From: Zoroaster sp. YZ-2022
Lineage: Eukaryota > Echinodermata > Asteroidea > Forcipulatida > Zoroasteridae
Direction: 5' to 3'
Assembly (NCBI GenBank): GCA_029582265.1
Contig: CM055828.1
Span: forward strand, 28,102,618-28,166,617
DNA: 64,000 nt
The translations under genes were made by a program, and so were the position numbers. Below, piece by piece: positions 10,813-22,265 of this stretch. The notes below the pieces were generated by a model that did no database searches, was not told where the DNA came from, and saw only the letters and a list, made by a program, of their open reading frames with translations. The stretch's first letter is position 1. Each line of letters starts with the position of its first letter.

Positions 10813-13475
10813 CTGTAACTTTGAGGTCTGCCATCGCCGAGACTCGTCCAACTCTATTCACCAAGCGGCACGTATAAACCCCAGCATCACTCGGTTCCAG
10901 GTCAAATATCTCCAAAAAGTGGACATCTTTTTCTGTGTATATTTCATATCGTCCTTCTTCATTTATGGTCCTACCCTTGTAGTGCCATGAAAGGTCCGGT
11001 GTAGGATTTCCCTCTACCGAGACGGCGAAGTATATGGACCCGTCCTGAGTTCCTGTTTGATCCCGTGGTCGTTGGACGAAGGCTGGTGATTTCTCGATGG
11101 CTGGTGATTTCTCGATGGCTGATGGCTTCACCTGATAACGAGAGGACAGGGGAGAGGAAGACATCCCCACTCCAACGGACGATTTGGTCTTATCTACGGC
11201 GGGTTTCCCACTTGTCATGAAGGTGTTTTTCGTTTTCCCTGACGAAGAGGAGAGAATATCCCGGTAGTTGTAACTACTCCCGTTAGTTTTTGGTTTTGCG
11301 GATCCGTCGAACAACTGTTTCTTTTCGCCGAGACGAGACTTGATTACTGGCTCAATCCTTGCCAGTGATTTTGTCGGTTCACCGGCAGGCCTGTTGTTCT
11401 CAAACTTCGCCGTGAGCTTGCCGATTCCACCTGGTGTCACCACGCGACGATTCATGATGATGGTGCTCGCTTTGGGTTTTGCTGCCGTAGTTTCCTTTGG
11501 CTGGTCTCCCAGGGCCGCGTTAGTGATGGTTGACACTGAACTCGTCACAACTGACGATTCAACAACAAAATCATTCGATGAACTCTTTACACGTACTTCA
11601 GCTTCACTTGCTTGCTTTACACTTGAAACGTAGGACCGATCACCGTTTGTTTTTTCTGTCGTTATCTGATGCTTCTTTACCGTGGGGAGATTGCAAACAA
11701 CTTCAACTGCCTTTTCAATATTACTCCCCGCTGGAGTAAGAATGTCAGTCTTGCCCTTGACTTTAGTTGTATTTAGTACAGACTCGGCGACACGCTGAGT
11801 TCTTGCCTCTCGATCAGTGGTCTGTTCTATTTTTATATTTTCGTCAGCTGAGGGTTTATTACCAGTATCATTTACAGGTTGGTCTGCGGTAGTTTTATGC
11901 TTCGGGTAGCTTTGTCGTTCGGGTGATCGTTCTACTTTCTGCGAATGTTCCACATCCAGACTTTTCCCCTTCTGCAGTTTATTCTGTTCCTGATAAGTCA
12001 CCTTAGTTGGGCGTGAGTCATATCGCATTGAATTAGCTTTGAATACGTACGTTTTTAGTTCTAAATTTGATTCCTGAGAGGACTGATTTTTAGAGAATTT
12101 TTCGATTTTCGAAGCGAGGGAATTTCCTCCTTGGCCCGGATAAAGGGCTCTATCTACAGACTGCGCCCTCCGGTGACTCTTGTCATGCGTCGGGTTCCAC
12201 GTATTTGATTTTTGCCTAGATACTTGCCGGGTATCACTTTCTATATTCTTTTGACTTTTTAGAGGAGTACCCTTGGCAAACTTTTCTATTTTCCAGGCAA
12301 GAACGGACCCTGGTTGACGAGAGTTCAAGGTCCTGTCTCCAATACGTTTTAAGGTTTTCTCTGTCAGATACGTTGTCTTCTTCACCTCATGATTTCCCGA
12401 TGACGCACATGGTCGGCTCTCGCTGTCGGTCAGTGAGTCGTCGGTCGAGAGTCGACCGTTCGTTTTGTCGTGGTTTACCCTAATGGACTCAATGGGCCGA
12501 CCTTTCAAAATGGAGGTCTCTCTTGATACAACCACCTTTGGCAAAGACTTCACCTTGATCTCCCTACCCGTGTAGATTTTTCTTTCATGTCGTGTTTCTG
12601 TGTTGGATGTATCGTCCGGCTTTCCGTTTGACCCAGTTCCCGAGAAAACAGAGATCTTTGTCGCGAATTGGGGCTTCAGTGGACGGGAACTAGATCCGTC
12701 AGTGCCAGAAAGAGCTCTGGAACTCTTCAAGTGTTTACTGTATGCGGACTCGTAAAACTCCCTGTTATTGCTGTTGCTTTTATAATTGTAATTTTTGGTT
12801 TGTTCGAATTTGGACTGACGATGGAGGATTAACTCACGCTTGTGCTGGAATTCAGGTGGGGGTTCGCTGGAAGATCGGGTATTCCGCTTGGATTCAAGCT
12901 CCGCAATACGTGACCGAGAAGGCCTCTCGACGTTGGCAACGTAGGGAGGTTTGTCACTGGTTCCTGGCGACACGCCACTGCCCCCTGACGATGATACCCT
13001 GTCAGCTTCGGTTTTTGTATCAAATACCGCTGAGCGTAAATTGGCTCCAACACCGTTAACGTTTCGTTTTGGTCCTTTATTCCGATCGTCGTATCTGGAT
13101 ATCCGTTCAGTCAGTCTGCCCGGACTGCCTAACTTTTTGGTAGACTGATTCTCCGGACTACTGATCCGTCCACGTTTGTACCACGAGTCTAACTCGAGCA
13201 AGGATGAGCTTGGGCTGACGCCGGTGCTTGTGCATGGGGACGACCTCGGCGTCCAGTCACTGGAGCCCTTGTCCACACCAGAGAGATAATCAAAATCGGA
13301 TCGAATAGAAGAAGTTGTGTGACTTTCCTTGACACCACCAGCCGATGAGTCGTAATGGTTGTTGAGGACAACTTCCTCCTGTTTCGGTCGAGCTGTGTTC
13401 CAGACCGTATCCGCCGATAGTTGCTGGGTCGGTTCTGGTGTGACTCGCCCCTCGGATGACGGTCTCTCGCCAGCG
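10813..13475 (-). CDS. Exon 9: giant Ser/Lys-rich exon ending in Ig2
   Basis: The 2,663-bp exon encodes about 888 residues. Roughly the first 790 are disordered in type, rich in Ser, Lys, Arg, Thr and Gln, and clearly basic. Recurring short motifs appear: LAWKIEKFAKG (about 12270-12310), LASKIEKFSKN (about 12085-12125), LTAKFENN (about 11395-11420) and the weaker RQSKFEQTKN (about 12795). There is a tandem PAIEKS PAIEKS near 11080-11115. The last 95 residues form an Ig domain with Trp (LSWHYKG) and F-strand Cys (SDAGVYTCRLVN), but Val stands where the B-strand Cys is expected (YFAVSVEG). Acceptor is TACATAG and donor GTGAGTTT. The basic tail could bind actin or microtubules, by analogy with long MLCK N-termini; this is not shown by a known motif. 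Confidence 0.93.
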
Positions 13476-14426
13476 CTATGTACGGAATGCAAACAAATAC
13501 AAAACGAGTCAGGCAATAACAACATACAATCTATTCGTCTCTACAAGGTCATAAGGTACTTCCTAAGGTTTCCTTGTATAAATAATGTCAGGTCACTCTT
13601 TTATGATCATGGTGATTTCCTTCAAGCTTTTACTAAGGATTGATCACGCTTCCACAACCTCATTATAATCTCAATCTACCATTTCATCAACCAAAATTTT
13701 GTTATGTCGAACCACGTAACACTATATGTTATGTTTTCTCGTTAGTTTCAGGCTCATTGTGCCATACACAATTAATTTCTTTATGATTAAGCCCTTTCTT
13801 TTTTTATACAAATGGATTATGTGGTTTCAGTACTTCAGACAATTTTTTTTTTTATACTGGCTATTTCATGGGTAAACTTTGTTTTTCTGCAAGTTTGCAT
13901 TTAATACTTTACTGACTGAAGGTAATGATAACCAAGAAATGTGAATAAAACATGTAAATTTCAATTTGTGGGCACTTTCCTGAGAAAGTTAATGAACGCA
14001 TATGCCTCACGTTTAAGAGTAATTAAGTAAGGCAATGTATAGAGTAGCGTGATAAATTAATTGCTTGTTACATATGACAATAATTCGGTATATTTATGAT
14101 GTCTATATCATTTGGGAGTGGTTTACTTCTCTTTAAACGAGGCACAGCCGTCAACATAAATGCGTTTGGTATGTTCCAAGGTGATAAGACATTTTTGTCC
14201 TCTTTTGTATATTTTTCCACGGTCACGATCTAGCCCATAAGCATAGGCTAGCATAAAGCAAGGGCCCTGGTATACGCATTGCCAGCTGGTACTCTTTTAT
14301 CACAAAGGTCACATTATATACACTCTTACGGATGAATAATCATTTGTTTGTTTACTTAAGCAAACATTTAAATTATTTTATTGTTGATTCTGCCGTAAAA
14401 AGGGTTTGCGTAAAGGTGTGTTATCC

Positions 14427-14735
14427 CTCCTACTATAGCTGCACTTTAGTGGGAAGTTGGTATAGAGATCAAAATCAGTCAACTGACTGTTTTGACTGTT
14501 GACCCAAATGTGCACACAGGGGCGTTTTGACTGGTTTTTACTGTCATTTTGACCACCCTCAACAATACAAGATAATGCTTTTACCAGTCAAAACGGTTGA
14601 ATTATTTTGACTTGTAAATGTACATGTACTTACTACACGTAAGGTTTGACACGTGTTAGACGTTTAAGTGCATTAGATATACCTTGGCAAGTATATCAAC
14701 ATTTTGACTTATTTTGACCGTTGTATAGTAGTTGG
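14427..14735. mobile_element. Inverted-repeat element, family A copy 2
   Basis: A direct-orientation relative of 34-328, starting CTCCTACTATAGCTGCACTT and ending TATAGTAGTTGG. GGTGTGTTA occurs at both borders (14415-14423 and 14734-14742), suggesting a 7 to 9 bp target duplication, as in hAT or Mutator-type insertions. It differs from copy 1 by small insertions such as ACACAGGGGCG near 14514. Confidence 0.75.
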
Positions 14736-14885
14736 TGTGTTAAGTCTGGGAACCCGCGTATCTAAGTACAGTGAATAACTATAAGTTGTTGCGGTTATGA
14801 CCTGTAATACAGACTGTTATACAATGAACTGCTCGAACGCAAATATTTGAGAACCGATCCATAATAGGGCCTATTCTTTGGGTTA

Positions 14886-15711
14886 AGCCCCTTTCCCACT
14901 TACACGATTTTTGCTACGGTAGAGCACGATTTTTCAATTATTTACAATCGCAACGGCGTCGTGGCCATGTTCGTGGTCAATCGTGGTCCACCGTAGCGCA
15001 CCGTAGTAGATCTTGATGGCACCGTGGAGTAGCACGATTTTTTTGGAATGTTCAAAAAAATCTTGCTCTACCGTAGCGGTGGAAAAAATCGTGGTCCACC
15101 GCAGCAGCATCGTATTACAGTCGTACCGTTGTCTTGACGTTGTCGTGGTATGTCGTGACGGCGTCTTGTTCATTCGTACTCATTCGTGGTGGCCGCAACA
15201 CCTACGGTAGGCCAAGACTTCGCTACGATGCCGCTACGATGCCGCTACGATGGTGCTGCGACCTAGCAAGACTTAAACAAGACGCCAACAAGGCGCCAGC
15301 AAGGACATGATTTTTTTTATCACGTGTCTCTTGCTGATAGTGTGTGTTTTTTATCACATGTCTCTTGTCTCTTGTTTAAAAGTGCACACAAGCTGCCACG
15401 TCGCACTGGCGTCTTGTGAAATCGTACTGACGCCGTAGTGACGTCGTAGTACAATCTTGGCATTTCTTGGTACGCCGTGACAAATCTTGACGATGTCGTA
15501 ACTCTACCGTAACACTGTCGTGGCACTATCGCACTACTGCCGTACCACATCTTGACGGCGTCTTGATAGCGTCTTGACAAGACGTAGAATTCGATCGACC
15601 TTGAACTTTTTGAGTGTGAATTGCTACGGTACAGCACGACTGAGCACGATTTTTCAACTTTGAAAAATCGTGCTCTACCGTAGCAAAAATCGTGTAAGTG
15701 GGAAAGGGGCT
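14886..15711. mobile_element. 826-bp element with identical 52-bp terminal inverted repeats
   Basis: The first 52 bases (14886-14937) and last 52 (15660-15711) are exact inverted copies, starting AGCCCCTTTCCCACTTACAC. TTA flanks both sides (14883-14885 and 15712-15714), the 3-bp TWA duplication typical of PIF/Harbinger transposons. The inside is made of short recurring words (CGTCTTG, CGTCGTGG, GCTACGATGCC, CTACCGTAGC) and has no transposase. The perfect match of the ends suggests a young insertion. Confidence 0.85.
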
Positions 15712-18623
15712 TTATCAGTTAGTACACATCTTTAGATTACTTCATTGTGTCGAATACTGAAAATGAAAATGCAGTCACATTATTATTATATTCAATCTGA
15801 TATTGAAATAGATCAGCAGCTGACGGATAATCCTTTCAGAAATGAAGTTAGAAAATGACAACATGTCAGACAGAATGACTTCTCGGGATGTTTGAAACCA
15901 TTACCCATCTTAAAATCAAGTGAGTTTTTATTTTTAGATAGGAGCCTACTACTACTAGTACTAGGTTTAATTTCGTTTTGGGTAATGGTGCACAATTCAT
16001 TTAATCCTCAAAGGTTACTTCATGATAACCAGGGAACTACCTGTATGTATCGGAGTAGAACATTGTTCTGTGAGATGAATCAGCGTTTCTTATTGATAAT
16101 ATAGCAGACGGCTTACAAGAGGGCAGTGTTCTTTCATGTACAAACTGTCCACAGGTCAGAAAGATATCCGCAGTACAGAGTGGCCAAGGCGACTCTGCTA
16201 GCTGACCAACAATCAAATGAAGTAGCGCCCTCAATATATTCACTTTGTTCACTCATTCTTTACAAACAACTTAACATAAATAAAGAAAAATGTATAGCTC
16301 CCTACACAAAAATAAACATTGTTAGAAATGTTTGAATAATTTGTGCCTCTTTTGAGACCCGATGACAGATGAGCTTTTTCGGAGCTGAAGCACATCGTTA
16401 CTTAACAAAATATACATTCAAGTTAGACCTATATCCCCACCATTTAATTCAACACAGATTGATTTGCTTTCAAGCACACCGGTAGTGACTTTTCACTTCT
16501 CCACCGTTGCGGTGTTAAAGCAAGGAGCAAAGGCATCATGCAAAAATTTGTTACAATTTCATGCTGGGTTGCAAAGAAAATATGCTTGAAAACTCTGGGG
16601 AGTAAGTGCAATTGTCACTGTATAATGTTTATCAAAACCGAGTCGTTAAGGTTTAAATCATAACGTTGTACTCAAATAATTCTTTCCCGAATCCATTGGG
16701 TGATATCAATAACCAATTTCCGGTCCATTTTATGATTTTGTCCCGGGGTGATTCTTCAATTCATCAACATCAATCTTGCCGGGTATTTACTTTACAACAG
16801 TTAATAATCTGAAATATCATTATTTATTGGTCCATAAAAAGTTGGTGCAACACAAACAACAACAAAACGACCTTGCCAACCAATAACTTGCTCCTAAATC
16901 ACTTGTGACATAATAGCATGCAAACGACGATGCGTTTGTAATTCAGTACTAACGTGTTGGCACGCCTCAACACTATAGTTGCACAGTTAGGCCTATATAG
17001 GATTTTGTTCACTACAACGAAAGCTATATGAAAACCATGCATCTTATTTTTTCTTTTCAAAGGGTATAACTAAGGTGTGCAGTCTTCTAGTGGGGTACGG
17101 GATCGACAGCCCCTTCCTCACATCAATGTCACACATTTTGGAATGCATCATTTTCTGCGATTTTTTATTTTTTATTTTTACACTGCAGTTGCGGTTATAT
17201 GTCCCAATCTTCCTTTGGACCCATGTGAGAGAATATAATGAAATTGTAGCAATTTATAAAATGCAAATTAATATGTCTTTGATATAAAATATTAATTTAC
17301 CTAGGTAGTAACTCTACATTAGCGTCCTAAACAGGAACAATACAAAGGCAACGCCCCAAATACCAAATTGGCATCAATTTTGGTGTATACAGTGTGACAA
17401 AATTTGTATATATGGGCGCGCCTACTCATTTTGATAAATAATTGTTGATTAATATCGAAAAATGCTTTCAAGGTTATACGCCATTGATCATTGGTAAACA
17501 TTTAAAAGGATAAAACCAGGTGTTCTGTTCTCTGTTCTGTTCTGTTCTTATTTTACCAGCGAATTAAGTCTTGAGGCTTTTTAAAGGTTCCATGATGGAT
17601 GGCGCAAAAGGTACCGGTGTAGAAGGTCCGGCACTCTAAAGGGTTAAGTGGCGATTAAAGCAAGCTATTGTTGAGCGATTAATGTAAGATTGTAAACTGG
17701 TAATTGAGGGCGAGTACTGTCATCCAATTAAACAATTTAACTACACTTGTTAAAAGTTACTTGATGACAAGATCCCAACTTCTCTGCAGGTGTTTAAGGT
17801 GGACTGAAAACCATCGGCGACTTCAACTTTTGTGCTAAAAAGGGTCCATAGTCCACCCTTATTATTCATGAAAGCATTTGTAGCTAATTATCTATTACTA
17901 TAACAAACCCCGTGTTTAAGTTTAAAAACATTAGTGTTTCTCTTGCTTCGAAATATGGAATTTCATGTTTGTAATACGACTTCACATTTCAATAACATTT
18001 CTTTTTCTATGGTTTAAGAAGTCAAGTATCACTTTACAGAAAAAAGTCAAATAGGGGATTTTCTCTGTGCCTGAGGGCTTTCCAGTTTGAAAGCAAGCTA
18101 CTAGTCATACAAAAGTATAGGCTAAACTGTTTACCCTATAAAGTAAGTGGTTCCAGGAAGATATTGAATGGATCTAAGTTATACCAAGCTCTTGTAGGAA
18201 GCAAAAATGTTTCACACGATGAGCAAACTTGGAGTCGAATACATTATACGTCATTTTATTTTGATTAAAAATCATTCTTAATGATACCAGACAGATACGA
18301 TTATAAGCAGATGGGTACAGCAGGTGACATAAATATAGGAGTACAACATAGGGCGCAATAATGTCGGATATATAACCAACAAAATATGATAACCCGTACG
18401 AAAAACGACAGCGCTGAATTCCTCAGAAAGCACCGAAATTCCCTCTGGTAAAACCATTGCCACAATCGCGTGAACAGGATATATCTTTTGAATTATTTAT
18501 TACATACAAATCGCTAGTGAATTCAATTTAAATTTCATGCATCCTTGCATGTGTGTCTAGATGTTGACTTCAGTGATACAAGCAAGATACAACATTTCGT
18601 CACTGATATCTAACAAATCCTAC

Positions 18624-18678
18624 CTTTTTTCTGAAGATGGGCCACCGTCCTCTGCATCCGAAGTTTCTCCACCAAGCA
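18624..18678 (-). CDS. Exon 8: 55-bp linker exon
   Basis: This small exon was found because exon 7 leaves in phase 1 while exon 9 needs two bases from upstream. It lies between acceptor CAACACACAG and donor GTAGGATT, enters with two bases and leaves with two (AG), and reads VLGGETSDAEDGGPSSEK with no stop. The frame continues into exon 9 as SAGERPSSEG, so both junctions are satisfied. The acidic, Ser-rich composition fits the flanking linkers. Skipping it would break the frame, so it should be constitutive in transcripts that join exons 7 and 9. No alternative acceptor for exon 9 with the right phase and a pyrimidine tract was seen. Confidence 0.7.
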
Positions 18679-18809
18679 CTGTGTGTTGAGAAAGGGAGAA
18701 ATTATCAAAAGTTACCGAAGAAAGCTTATCTATTCACGGCATACAGTATAGGTAATGAGGGATTTACAGCAAATCAAAAGGCCCAAACCGGTATGAAAGA
18801 AATGGCTCT

Positions 18810-18849
18810 GAGCATGGAGGAAGGAAATATATTTCCTTCCTCCATGCTC
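18810..18849. repeat. 40-bp perfect palindrome
   Basis: GAGCATGGAGGAAGGAAATA is followed at once by its exact reverse complement with no spacer. It could extrude as a cruciform, or form a hairpin in intron 7 RNA. No recognisable ends or target duplications were seen around it. Confidence 0.85.
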
Positions 18850-19249
18850 TGAGAGAGGCTTTATGACAGCCTGACCGGTGTGCAGAGGACTTGGTCTGCA
18901 GACGCTGTGAAATGACCTGGTTATGGGGCAAATTACCCATGTTTGAGACCACACTCCAGACGGCAGATAGATCACTACATTTAGTGTTACTTTGTATTAA
19001 ACCGCTGGATTTAGATTTTTAATGAATGACCTCGGTGTTGTTGTTTGGTCTGGCCGAGGTAAGGGTCCTGCTTGCCTTGAACATGCATTTAAAGACTGTC
19101 AAACTGCTAGCCTTTGCTTCTATGTTCAGTAGGCCGACAATTTGATGTTCGTGAGAAACACGATGTTTCACGAAACACGAAGTTTCAACACAGAGCAAAA
19201 TACCTTTTCAGGAAAGTTCAAATGATTATAGACCAAACTGCGCCGAGTG

Positions 19250-19410
19250 GTCACTGTACAAGTGATAACAACGCTGTACAAGTGATAACAACGCTGTACA
19301 AGTGTCCGATAAACACAGATTCTATGCAGATCTTTTTACAACTTTCTTCAAATACTTTGACTTGAGGATGAGCGAGAAATTCATATGGATGAGCGAGAAA
19401 TTCATATGGT
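19250..19410. repeat. Two short tandem repeats
   Basis: A 20-bp unit GTACAAGTGATAACAACGCT occurs twice and partly a third time near 19256-19303, followed by a 21-bp unit containing GATGAGCGAGAAATTCATAT twice near 19370-19409. No function is apparent. Confidence 0.8.
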
Positions 19411-20394
19411 CGAGCACAATATACCGAGAACTGACCAGCAGTAGTGGTTTTAAGAATTGAAACTCACCAAAGAAGATGTTGATGGTAAAGGTCGAACACG
19501 TATACCCGTCCGAACCATTCAGTAATTTTGTGCTTGAACCACTCAAAACAAAGCCCGCTCGAGGCAGTGCGTGGTATTAATGTCGCGAATCTCTTTTCCT
19601 GTTAATGTTTACGAACAACCCGTGTGTAAACAGAAACACGCAATTCACTTTTTGTCCAAAGCGTCATATTTCAACTGACACTTTCTTCTGATACGCAACA
19701 AGAGAAGAGAAAAGGCCCACATTCTGTTTGTGGAGTGCTCAAATATGTGGAATGGAAACCTCAATATACACCGACTTGGACCGTGGGACAGGTTACGTTT
19801 CATATCTAAATTAATTGTATGCATCACTGAAACTATACAAACTTGGTACAAACCGCTAATTGCACTCGTCTTAAAAAGACTGCTTACGCCAATTGCCTAT
19901 GGTATTTATACCTTATACACGTATATTGAACACTATTAAAAGCAATGTATACATCCCTTTAAGCCAAATCTTTCTATTTTGAACAATTTAACAAAAAGTT
20001 TGGTTGAGCTTTAACAATGTACGAGTTAAATAAAGTTCATTGGCATCAAATGTTTCTTTTAGCGTTTACGGTTTTGAGTTGTACAAGCAGTGCAGAGGTT
20101 AGACCTACATTATACGTGAACAGTTGTCTCGGGCCGTTGGAGCGAACCTAATCAGTCGGGTTTGAAATTCACACTTTTATTTAGTAGGCCTACATGATCT
20201 GAATAAAAGCAATCATGTAACTTGTACTAAACGAAGACAAAAATGGGATTTGTTTTATAGGTGACGTGACGTAGCCCGTGGAGACCGATACAAAAAAGGA
20301 ACTTTATTATTTTTTTCTGAAAGGCAATCCCGAAACCCATTTCATGTCTTTATTGCCAAAAGATGAGTTCCGTGGGTTTACAAACTCGACTCAC

Positions 20395-20455
20395 CTTTGG
20401 ACAACACAGCAATAACTGGGGTGTTCATATCAGGCAAATCGCCAGGTACGAACAT
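20395..20455 (-). CDS. Possible alternative first exon in intron 7
   Basis: An ATG with A at -3 opens 20 codons (MFVPGDLPDMNTPVIAVLSK) plus one base, ending at the strong donor GTGAGTCG. An in-frame TAA lies six codons upstream. The phase-1 end matches the acceptors at 18678 and also those at 5564, 3566, 3039 and 1986. It could start a shorter isoform that lacks kinase, calmodulin sites and Ig1. Evidence is only open frame, donor and phase; a short frame like this can occur by chance in 5 kb of intron. Confidence 0.35.
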
Positions 20456-21598
20456 TTTAGTAGAATAAACTTAAGAGTAGACACCAATGTCTGTTACCGA
20501 ATAAATTATTTCCTTTTAAGATTACATTTGTAATAAAGTATGCAAGGCGACTGATATAAAAAAGCAATATCAATTTTGAAATTCTACTAGGTCCGAAGCT
20601 GTGTACTTATGCTGGTAGTCGCAAGTTGTTATTGAAATCCACATTTCATTCGAGATACTGCAAGATAATCTGGGCATAATATGCGATAATGCTAGATAAG
20701 ACGATAACTTGATTCACACCTGCATTCAACACTATCGCATACATCGATCGATCTCTGCTTGTATATCCAATGGAATGTGCTGTTAAACCCCTGAGGTATG
20801 TGGCTAAAAACACTGTTAGAGAAATAGAGGGCGCACTGCTTGCCCTATTTCTAAGGTTGATAATACGTACGGGTGCACCATACTATCAGCTCCTATTATT
20901 ACGATAGTGTAAAATCACAAAAGTTCACTCGGGCTAGAGTCACTTTAAGTGCAGTCCAGAATCCGTCAGCTGTTACACTAACTGTAAAAGTTATTGGTTT
21001 AATCTGAATCTTTCTTTTTCTGCCAATGAAGTTTTGAGATATTTAAAACCGTAGAGGTGTATATTCCCAAACTGGCATAGGCCTACAGCCACTTTAAATA
21101 TATTTATTCCTCCGTTTTACCAGCCAGATAAAACATAACTTTCAAGAGCAAGTTTATCACATTGTCTCTAAAGTGGAAAGCCAAATCATAAGGCAGTGAT
21201 TTTGGGCCATAATTATTGATTTCCTAAATCTCTGAATTGTATCACGGACCATTTACTAAATAAAGTGTTCGTGATTGCTAAGACCACAACACATTCTCCT
21301 CAAAACCTTTAAGAAGAATAAAGGTATTGGCAAGGTACACCATTGTTAATGTTGGTAAAACAGGTTCTAAAGGTATTTTTTACTTTCTTTGAATCAAGAT
21401 ATATGCCTATACATTAAATCATTCTGTAAAGGTTTCGGCTCAATGCGGAGTCTCATGAACAAGTGAAAAGGCATTAGAGATTTGCGAAGGTATGTTTTCC
21501 TTTGTTTATAATGAGAAGGCAGAATAATTTCTCGGGATGATTGATAATATTACAAACTTCAGGTCAAGTTTGCTTTCGGATAAATAATTCGATAAATA

Positions 21599-21762
21599 TG
21601 ACTGGCTCTGGCAAAACCCTAAACTTGGACCCAATTTTCAAAAGTGAGATTTTGGTATAGTTTGATTCTCTAGATTTTCCTCTTTCATTTGATACCAGAT
21701 TTATAGAAATCGTAATTTTTTCTGATTTCTACAAATCTGGTATCAAATCTGGTAATTACCAA
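21599..21762. mobile_element. Foldback element, family B (truncated copy)
   Basis: It starts TGACTGGCTCTGGCAAAACC and matches the reverse complement of the right arm and centre of the element at 9589-9809. The second arm is missing; the sequence ends after ACAAATCTGGTATCAAAT. It represents a truncated or deleted copy. Confidence 0.7.
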
Positions 21763-22099
21763 TGTTTTACCTTTCCTTATGTGGGATTACCCGTCTTATA
21801 GATTCAGATACTACGGGTGTACGGAATTTAACTCAACTTAATAAGAGTTCAGGAAACTGAACTTGGTGTCATCGGTCAACAAACCGTAATGTTCTGTTGC
21901 CAGAAGATGAAGATTTTTCAGTAGAATTATTTCTGGGGTGTATAAATAATGCTCCTTACTGTGCATGGTTTACGACATGTCCCATGTGACAATTGACTTG
22001 TACCAGTTCAACGGCTTCCGTATTTTGTTTTCAGATTTATCCGACTTGTGACGAGGTTAACAAAATACATGTATACTGTAAATTAATGGTGAAAGAATT

Positions 22100-22265
22100 T
22101 TTTATTTTAGAAGTGGGAGGAAACACTCAGATAATTATTGTTTAGGAAAACCCCACGCGAGCAAACCGGGGACTGAAAACCCAATCCACATGTCGGCTCG
22201 GGTCTGAGTGGGATTCGAACCTGGGTCCACAGAGGTGAAAGGCAAGTGATAAACGCTAACCTTAT
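22100..22265 (-). mobile_element. tRNA-derived SINE (second family)
   Basis: Read on the minus strand it has a B-box-like GGTTCGAATCCCACT at about 22206-22220, followed by GGGTTTTCAGTCCCCGGTTT and GTGTTTCCTCCCACTTCT. This layout, tRNA-like head and a TTTCCTCCCAC body, is seen in widespread marine-animal SINEs. The head is degenerate and no target duplication was identified. Confidence 0.55.

Larger units (their letters stand above)
13476..18623 (-). other. Intron between exons 8 and 9
   Basis: A 5.1 kb intron with family A copy 2 (14.4 kb) and the 826-bp long-TIR element (14.9-15.7 kb). The remaining parts, 13.5-14.4 and 15.7-18.6 kb, are AT-rich and show no exon, RNA gene or clear repeat beyond short runs such as TTCTG at 17520-17550. 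Confidence 0.85.

Noticed and set aside
13359..13643. 94-residue plus-strand frame across the start of exon 9
   Set aside because: It is antisense to a well-supported coding exon and extends into intron without features.
16037..16252. 71-residue minus-strand frame in intron 8
   Set aside because: It shows no family resemblance, and no acceptor and donor pair in phase with exons 8 or 9.
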